A DNA stretch of 10,259 nt, taken from assembly GCA_024689525.1 (NCBI GenBank), contig JAILDI010000163.1, positions 1 through 10,259 on the forward strand, in the 5' to 3' direction. Position 1 is the first letter of the stretch, and every line of letters starts with the position of its first letter. Below, piece after piece: positions 6,168 to 10,259 of this stretch. The stretch comes from Bacteroidales bacterium (lineage in GTDB: Bacteria; Bacteroidota; Bacteroidia; Bacteroidales; UBA932). A program made the translations under genes and the position numbers. A model generated the notes under the pieces. It searched no databases and was not told where the DNA came from. It saw only the letters and a program-made list of their open reading frames with translations.

Positions 6168-6665
6168 CTAAACCGTTTTGGCGCCGTAGACGCTCTGGGA
6201 TACATTGATGATGAAATCGCCCATCTTTTCCATACAGTTCACCACGTCCATATAGAATGAACCGGTTTCGTACTGACAGGTCGATTTTTCGATGTTTGTA
6301 AGGTGTTCGTTGCGGAGAACGTCCCTGTAGAGGTTGATGGCATCTTCCGCCCTTTCCGAATTGTGGATGTCGTTGAGTTCGATGATCGGGGTGGAAAGAT
6401 TGTCGTTCATCGCCACATAGGCAGCGTCCAGAAGGTCGATCATATGGTTGAGCTTCTGAAGCATATCTTCCGTGAAGTGGCACTTGTGCTCCCACACGCG
6501 CTGGAGGATCTTGCCGATGGTTTCTCCGCTGTCGCCCAGGGATTCCATCTCGCCGATGATACGGTACAGTTCACGTATGCGCGCCATACCGCCGCCGCTC
6601 ATCAGCGACATACCGTAAAGGAACATCGCCAGCGAGCCCAGCAGTGTTAGAATCTGTAGCAGCAT
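6168..6665 (-). CDS. Short PhoU-domain protein, apparent in-frame deletion of a Na/Pi cotransporter
   Basis: A 165-residue protein. Residues 1-25 (LLQILTLLGSLAMFLYGMSL within them) match the first membrane helix of Bacteroidetes Na/Pi cotransporters (NptA/YjbB type, usually about 550-600 residues). From about residue 27 the sequence becomes the end of the cytosolic PhoU-like domain: MARIRELYRIIGEMESLGDSGETI, then helices to the C-terminus. Both PhoU metal-binding ExxxD motifs are intact, ESLGD (41-45) and EKMGD (146-150). All transport repeats between are missing, with the frame preserved. GGTATG occurs on the coding strand at 6609-6614 and 6585-6590, flanking the junction. The gene is probably first in an operon with the L7/L12-like gene. 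It may be a decayed transporter, a real membrane-tethered PhoU-like protein, or an assembly collapse. No sodium or phosphate transport is expected. Confidence 0.72.
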   Translation of the reverse strand: MLLQILTLLGSLAMFLYGMSLMSGGGMARIRELYRIIGEMESLGDSGETIGKILQRVWEHKCHFTEDMLQKLNHMIDLLDAAYVAMNDNLSTPIIELNDIHNSERAEDAINLYRDVLRNEHLTNIEKSTCQYETGSFYMDVVNCMEKMGDFIINVSQSVYGAKTV

Positions 6666-6735
6666 CTGAAGTTGGTTAAAAATCGACTCCCAATTTACAA
6701 ATTATCGAGCTATTCTCCAATTTTTTTGCGGTAAA

Positions 6736-6750
6736 TGCAACTGAGTTGCA
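6736..6750. promoter_or_regulatory. 15-bp palindromic operator candidate for the metal operon
   Basis: TGCAAC-TGA-GTTGCA is a perfect 6-bp inverted repeat around a 3-base centre. It ends 12 bases before the -7 element at 6763 and therefore covers the position where RNA polymerase would contact the -33 region. The downstream genes encode metal transporters, so a Fur-family or other metal-responsive regulator is the most likely binder. That assignment is inference; the palindrome itself is plain in the sequence. Confidence 0.55.
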
Positions 6751-6762
6751 AGAAATAAAGTG

Positions 6763-6770
6763 TACCTTTG
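6763..6770 (+). promoter_or_regulatory. -7 element of the metal-transporter operon
   Basis: TACCTTTG is an exact TAnnTTTG match. It ends only 5 bases before the chosen ATG at 6776, so transcription would begin at or within a base or two of the start codon. No TTTG lies at the normal -33 distance; the palindrome occupies that position instead. Confidence 0.6.
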
Positions 6771-6775
6771 TACGT

Positions 6776-7996
6776 ATGAAAGCTTTCCTATTGTCTTTGT
6801 TGCACGTTGTCTGCGAGATGGCCCCGTATCTGCTGCTGGGTTTTCTCATTGCTGGTATTCTGCACGTGTTTGTGCCGCAGGGATTCTATCGGAAGTATCT
6901 GTCGAAGGATAATAAATGGGCCGTTCTTTGGGCTGCACTGCTGGGCGTTCCGCTGCCTCTGTGCTCTTGTGGGGTGATTCCCACGGCTATTGGCCTGCGG
7001 AATGAGAAGGCGTCCAAAGGCGCTGTGGCTTCTTTCCTGATTGCCACACCGCAGACGGGTATTGATTCCATACTGGCAACGTTCTCGCTGATGGGCCTGG
7101 GCTTTGCCATCGTCCGGCCCGTTGCGGCGCTTGTCACGGGCGTTTGCGGAGGATTGCTGGTGAACCGCCTGGTTCCGGAAGATGATGCCGCAATTACATC
7201 CGCAGCCTCCTGTAATGTGGAGACTGGAAACAATCTTTGGCGTGTGCTGAAGTACGCTTATTTCAAGATGATTCAGGATATCGGAGGTCGATTGGTCATC
7301 GGCCTGCTGGTGGCGGCGCTTATACAGGTGGCCATTCCTGATGAGTTCTTCCTGCATTTTGGCAGCCAGCCGCTTCTGCAGATGCTGGTTATCCTGGTGG
7401 TGGCAGTGCCGATGTATATTTGCTCCACCGGCAGCATTCCCGTGGCGGCCGCGCTGATTATGAAGGGGCTATCTCCGGGTGCTGCGCTGGTGATGCTGAT
7501 GGCCGGCCCCGCCGTGAATCTTGCATCCATCCTGGTGGTGCGGAAGGCCATGGGAAGGCAATTCACGTGGATTTATCTGCTGGTCATTGTTGTGTTTTCC
7601 ATTCTATTCGGCCTGTTGATAAACGCCTTCGGCATAACTGTAAAGCCTATGGCTACCGGTGACGCCTGCTGCACCACGGCGGCTATTCCAGGCACTTTCA
7701 AGCTTATATGTGCATCTGTTTTAACTCTCCTTATACTATTCGCACTTACTATGAAACTGTTCGAACGATTCACCCATAAGGCCGTGGCTCCGGATACGGC
7801 CGTCTATACCGTTGAAGGTATGCATTGCAGCCACTGCGAGGCCGCAGTGTGCCGCGCCGTGGAAGACATTCCCGGCGTGGAATCGGCCAGCGCCAGCGCT
7901 TCCCGCAAGACGTTGACCATAAAAGGACCAGCCGTGGAGGAAGCTATACGTGAGGCCGTCGAGAAAGCCGGATATACATTTAAAGGAAAGAAATGA
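6776..7996 (+). CDS. SO_0444-type Cu/Zn efflux permease with C-terminal HMA domain
   Basis: A 406-residue inner-membrane permease of the ArsP_1/DUF318 superfamily, SO_0444 (copper/zinc efflux) type. Two related membrane halves carry the paired motifs CSCGVIPTAIGL (from C63) and CSTGSIPVAAAL (from C216), each followed by a Pro- and Gly-rich segment (FLIATPQTGIDS; MLMAGPAVNLAS). A further membrane segment leads to a heavy-metal-associated domain with GMHCSHC at 348-354, which would bind soft metals such as Cu(I), Zn or Cd through C351 and C354 and hand them to the permease. A CC pair (GDACCTTA) lies before the last helix. The ATG at 6776 is chosen over an upstream in-frame TTG (6746), which would lie inside the operator and before the promoter; the protein then starts directly with its first membrane segment. 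It overlaps the ZIP gene by ATGA. Metal identity is inferred from the family. Confidence 0.88.
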   Translation: MKAFLLSLLHVVCEMAPYLLLGFLIAGILHVFVPQGFYRKYLSKDNKWAVLWAALLGVPLPLCSCGVIPTAIGLRNEKASKGAVASFLIATPQTGIDSILATFSLMGLGFAIVRPVAALVTGVCGGLLVNRLVPEDDAAITSAASCNVETGNNLWRVLKYAYFKMIQDIGGRLVIGLLVAALIQVAIPDEFFLHFGSQPLLQMLVILVVAVPMYICSTGSIPVAAALIMKGLSPGAALVMLMAGPAVNLASILVVRKAMGRQFTWIYLLVIVVFSILFGLLINAFGITVKPMATGDACCTTAAIPGTFKLICASVLTLLILFALTMKLFERFTHKAVAPDTAVYTVEGMHCSHCEAAVCRAVEDIPGVESASASASRKTLTIKGPAVEEAIREAVEKAGYTFKGKK

Positions 7997-8757
7997 GTTC
8001 TGTTCTTACTGCACTGATTATTCCGTTCCTGGGGACAGCCATGGGATCAGCTTTCGTGTTCTTTATGAGGCGGGATATGCCCGCGATGTTGCAGAAGGTG
8101 CTGCTGGGATTTGCGTCGGGCGTTATGGTGGCGGCATCGGTGTGGTCGCTGCTGATTCCGGCGATTCAGATGGGGCAGGGAAGTGCGGCGGTGCTGCCGC
8201 CGGTCATCGGCCTTCTGGCTGGCTTTGCCTTCCTGCTGCTTATCGACTATGTGACGCCGCATCTTCACGCAAATGGAGAGACGGAGGGCCCCAAGAGCCG
8301 ACTGTCCCGCACAGCTAAATTAGCGCTTGCGGTAACCATCCATAACTTCCCTGAAGGAATGGCGGTTGGCGTGGCAATCGCAGGTGCCTTGACGGCCGAT
8401 TTCAATATGGCAGGAGCTCTGGCTTTGTCGCTGGGTATTGCAATACAGAATGTGCCTGAAGGTGCGATTATTTCGATGCCCCTGCGGGCCGAAGGCAACT
8501 CCCGCTGCAAGGCTTTCGGCATCGGCGCGCTCAGCGGAATCGTCGAGCCCATCGGCGGGGCGCTGGTGCTGCTTCTGGCCACATCGATCATCGGCATTAT
8601 GCCATATATGCTGGCCTTCGCTGCCGGCGCTATGCTATATGTCGTTGTGGAGGAACTGGTCCCGGACTATTCCCAGGGCAAGCACTCCAACATCGGCACC
8701 ATCGGCTTTGCCCTCGGCTTCGCCCTGATGATGGTCCTGGATATAGTATTGGGCTAA
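7993..8757 (+). CDS. ZIP family divalent metal transporter
   Basis: A 254-residue membrane protein of the ZIP family (ZupT/GufA-like), with about eight hydrophobic helices. The metal-site motifs are intact: HNFPEG at 117-122 in helix 4 and NVPEG at 153-157 in helix 5, plus EPIGG with E185 in the next helix and VVEELVPD near the C-terminus. The loop after helix 3 has a short histidine-containing stretch (TPHLHANGETEG) typical of the cytoplasmic ZIP loop. ZIP proteins move Zn, Fe or Mn into the cytosol, so pairing with an efflux-type permease is notable. The ATG shares an ATGA with the permease stop, giving translational coupling, and SD-like GGAAAG lies just upstream at 7984-7989. It is presumably controlled from the promoter at 6763. 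No terminator is evident after the stop. Confidence 0.92.
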   Translation: MSSVLTALIIPFLGTAMGSAFVFFMRRDMPAMLQKVLLGFASGVMVAASVWSLLIPAIQMGQGSAAVLPPVIGLLAGFAFLLLIDYVTPHLHANGETEGPKSRLSRTAKLALAVTIHNFPEGMAVGVAIAGALTADFNMAGALALSLGIAIQNVPEGAIISMPLRAEGNSRCKAFGIGALSGIVEPIGGALVLLLATSIIGIMPYMLAFAAGAMLYVVVEELVPDYSQGKHSNIGTIGFALGFALMMVLDIVLG

Positions 8758-8767
8758 AAAAATCGAT

Positions 8768-8866
8768 ATGGATTTCAAGATATTTGGTAAAGAGGGAGCG
8801 GCGGTGGACCATCCGGAAGAGGTAGCCAGGCGTATTGAGGGAATTACAAGTACGGCTGGAGAATAG
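8768..8866 (+). CDS. Possible 32-residue ORF after the ZIP gene (doubtful)
   Basis: An ATG at 8768, 10 bases after the ZIP stop, opens a 32-codon frame (MDFKIFGKEGAAVDHPEEVA and a further 12 residues, ending TAGE-stop at 8864-8866). The amino-acid make-up looks protein-like (alternating charged and hydrophobic residues, HPEEVARR helix) and the position suits a third operon member or the truncated start of a lost gene. Its last 23 bases overlap the GH5 stop region on the other strand. I do not recognise a family. It may be non-coding. Confidence 0.25.
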   Translation: MDFKIFGKEGAAVDHPEEVARRIEGITSTAGE

Positions 8867-10067
8867 CATCCTTGGTCTTAGGCATTGTCCAGGCAGGGGT
8901 GGAGCGGTCGGCGCCGTCGGAAAGCCCCATCCACCAAAATGCCGCTATGCCGGCATCTTTCGCCTTCTGTGAGAAATAGGATGCGAACCTGACATTCGGA
9001 TCATCACCCTCGGTACTTCCGCCCCATTCACCGATAATCACGGGAACGCCAAGACGCTTGATGACATAGGTGTCAAGATTGGCGAACAGGAGGTCGATAT
9101 CGGCCTTCTGCGAGTCGAATTTTGTGGCGTCCCAGTAGCTGTGCACCTGAACGGCTATATGTTCAGATATCTCGGGCACAACCAGATTGGTTAGTGGCTC
9201 TTTCAGATGCGTGTTCCATGTGCCGTCACCGCTGCAGGCACCGTATGTATTAACGATGATGTTGCGATTCGAATTGTTTCCGCCCGACGCGCGAACAGTT
9301 TCAGCGAACAGCTTCGCATAGCTGTTAATGCCTTTATAGGCCGATGCCGCCACGGCGGAATCGTATCGACCCGAGGTAGCATATGATGCGAAACACCATG
9401 AGTCATAGGGGTCCAGCATCTCATTGTAAGATTCAAACAGCAACTTCGGGCCATAATCCTTGAAGGCAAATGCAATCTGTTCCCAAAGCGCATTATAGCG
9501 TGTTTTTGCGGCTTCGAAGCCATCTTCACTCGCAACCAGCCATGCTGTTCCGGCGGCACCGGTATCATGGTGCACGTTAAGGATGCAGTACATGTCCTCG
9601 TCGATAACATAATCCACAACTTCCTTCACACGCTCCATCCACGCCTGATCCACCGTTGTCCCGCTCCATGAGGATGGATCCCAACATTTCTGGTTAAAGA
9701 GGGATATGGTTCCCATATGGGGATACCAGGTTACGGGTACGCGGATAGCACCGAATCCAGCTTCCTTGAACATGTGTATGAGAGCCTTTGTGGTCTCAGG
9801 CTGCCCCCATGCGGTTTCGTAGTCGATCGGTCTACGGCCGGACCATGCTTCGATCCACATGTTTTCCAAATCGCCACTGTTGCTGTCCAGGGTATTTCCA
9901 AGGTTCCAGCCGGCCCCCATATTGAGCACGGCCTCCTTGGCACTTTCGAAAACCACCACTTCCTGAGGCGGATCTTGAGGCTCCGGTTTCTCCTCTTCCG
10001 GAGTGACGGGCTGCTTCCTGCATCCGACCGCCAGTACTGCCAGTATGATATATAGATACTTCTTCAT
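8844..10067 (-). CDS. GH5 family endoglucanase-like lipoprotein
   Basis: A 407-residue (beta/alpha)8 glycosidase of GH5 (cellulase A type; endo-beta-1,4-glucanase or a related beta-glucanase/mannanase). MKKYLYIILAVLAVGC is a lipoprotein signal with acylated C16, followed by a Pro/Glu-rich linker (about 17-40) that would hold the enzyme off the outer membrane. Catalytic domain, about 44-407: GAGWNLGNTLD at 51-61, RVPVTWYPH, VHHD at 165-168, acid/base E216 in FESYNEM, HSYW, and nucleophile E347 in IIGEWGG, then FWWMGL. All expected catalytic residues are present and the C-terminus looks natural. The ATG at 10067 is chosen; the frame extends further upstream to 10214 but that segment crosses the promoter region and the divergent gene. 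No SusC/D genes are visible, so this is not a complete polysaccharide-utilisation locus in view. Substrate is inferred only at family level. Confidence 0.92.
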   Translation of the reverse strand: MKKYLYIILAVLAVGCRKQPVTPEEEKPEPQDPPQEVVVFESAKEAVLNMGAGWNLGNTLDSNSGDLENMWIEAWSGRRPIDYETAWGQPETTKALIHMFKEAGFGAIRVPVTWYPHMGTISLFNQKCWDPSSWSGTTVDQAWMERVKEVVDYVIDEDMYCILNVHHDTGAAGTAWLVASEDGFEAAKTRYNALWEQIAFAFKDYGPKLLFESYNEMLDPYDSWCFASYATSGRYDSAVAASAYKGINSYAKLFAETVRASGGNNSNRNIIVNTYGACSGDGTWNTHLKEPLTNLVVPEISEHIAVQVHSYWDATKFDSQKADIDLLFANLDTYVIKRLGVPVIIGEWGGSTEGDDPNVRFASYFSQKAKDAGIAAFWWMGLSDGADRSTPAWTMPKTKDAILQPYL

Positions 10068-10075
10068 AACGGTGT

Positions 10076-10109
10076 AAATATAAGTATTTTTCCGGAAAAT
10101 ACTATATTT
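10076..10109. promoter_or_regulatory. 34-bp near-palindrome in the GH5/acetyltransferase divergent promoter region
   Basis: The right arm 10094-10109 (GGAAAATACTATATTT) is matched by the left arm 10076-10093 with two single-base bulges (an extra A and an extra T), centred on CCGG at 10092-10095. Each arm ends in a -7-like octamer: TATATTTG on the plus strand (10103-10110) and TATATTTA on the minus strand (10075-10082). It could be a shared operator for the two divergent genes or simply two mirror-image promoters. Confidence 0.6.
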
Positions 10110-10110
10110 G
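10103..10110 (+). promoter_or_regulatory. -7 element of the O-acetyltransferase gene
   Basis: TATATTTG matches TAnnTTTG exactly and ends 8 bases before the ATG at 10119, leaving at most a few untranslated bases. No TTTG is present at the usual -33 distance. Confidence 0.6.
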
Positions 10111-10118
10111 TAATTGTT

Positions 10119-10259
10119 ATGACCGAGAAAGAAAAGATGATTGCCGGAGAGATTTATTCGGCTACTGATAAGGAACTGCTCAGGGAGCTGGGCGAGGTTC
10201 ATGATATCATACACGAGTACAATGCATTGAAGCCATCGGACACTGCTGGCAGGCTGGCC
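10119..10259 (+). CDS. Maltose/galactoside O-acetyltransferase-like protein (partial, 5' end)
   Basis: The frame MTEKEKMIAGEIYSATDKEL continues for 47 codons to the window end. EKEKMxAGExYxxxDxEL is the N-terminal Mac domain that precedes the left-handed beta-helix in sugar O-acetyltransferases (Maa, LacA, NodL), which move acetyl from acetyl-CoA to a sugar hydroxyl in the cytosol. The hexapeptide-repeat catalytic part lies outside the window. It diverges from GH5 across a 51-base gap holding the symmetric promoter region, so the two genes may be co-regulated. Confidence 0.85.
   Translation, partial: MTEKEKMIAGEIYSATDKELLRELGEVHDIIHEYNALKPSDTAGRLA

Noticed and set aside
6698..6704. Possible minus-strand -7 element (TAATTTG) for the PhoU-like gene
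   Set aside because: It lacks one base of TAnnTTTG and has no clear -33 partner; the promoter of this operon remains unassigned.
6746..6775. TTG start for the permease
   Set aside because: It lies within the palindrome and upstream of the -7 element, so it would not be on a transcript from that promoter; homologues typically begin just before the first membrane helix.
10068..10214. N-terminal extension of the GH5 frame
   Set aside because: It would bury the lipoprotein signal in the middle of the protein and run antisense through the acetyltransferase start and both promoters.
1..10259. Search for CRISPR arrays, insertion sequences, phage genes, tRNA or rRNA
   Set aside because: I saw no regularly spaced repeats, transposase or integrase motifs, terminal inverted repeats, or RNA gene signatures by eye.

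Overview
The window looks like a chromosomal segment from a Bacteroidales bacterium, probably a gut or rumen plant-fibre degrader. Support comes from several sites matching the Bacteroidetes housekeeping promoter (TAnnTTTG -7 element, sometimes with a TTG/TTTG -33 element about 19-21 bases upstream), signal peptides ending in Ala-Gln, a general lack of strong Shine-Dalgarno sequences, and the gene content (GH28 pectinase, GH5 lipoprotein endoglucanase, exported C1B peptidase, SO_0444-type metal permease). Coding DNA is moderately GC-rich while the intergenic gaps are AT-rich. I cannot name a genus.

Layout. 1-35 (-): the first 11-12 codons of an aspartase/fumarase-superfamily enzyme. 144-2853 (+): an exported bleomycin-hydrolase-like cysteine peptidase followed after 1 base by an exported GH28 polygalacturonase-like enzyme. 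2854-2958: a strong 14-bp-stem hairpin terminator between two copies of a 17-base direct repeat. 2959-4259 (-): an AbrB/SpoVT small regulator translationally coupled (ATGA) to a membrane acyltransferase-3 protein. 4260-4380: back-to-back divergent promoters. 4381-5856 (+): a full-length DUF1846 protein. 5860-6665 (-): a two-gene unit made of a short PhoU-like protein that appears to be a Na/Pi cotransporter with its transport core deleted in frame, and a small exported or membrane-anchored copy of the ribosomal L7/L12 C-terminal domain. 6776-8757 (+): a metal-homeostasis operon, an SO_0444-type permease with a C-terminal HMA domain, coupled by ATGA to a ZIP transporter, preceded by a 15-bp palindrome that lies where a -33 element would be. 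8768-8866 (+): a doubtful 32-codon ORF. 8844-10067 (-): a GH5 lipoprotein. 10119-10259 (+): the start of a maltose/galactoside O-acetyltransferase-like gene, divergent from GH5 across a near-perfect 34-bp inverted repeat.

There is no single large accessory system here: no CRISPR array, insertion sequence, phage gene, tRNA or rRNA. The most unusual part is 5860-6665, where two proteins each look like one domain of a well-known larger protein (PhoU tail of a phosphate transporter; factor-binding domain of the ribosomal stalk) placed behind a short hydrophobic N-terminus. The next most useful signals are regulatory: the palindrome at the metal operon, the symmetric GH5/acetyltransferase promoter region, and two or three promoters so close to their start codons that the mRNAs may be leaderless. 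All family assignments come from reading motifs by eye, without database searches.
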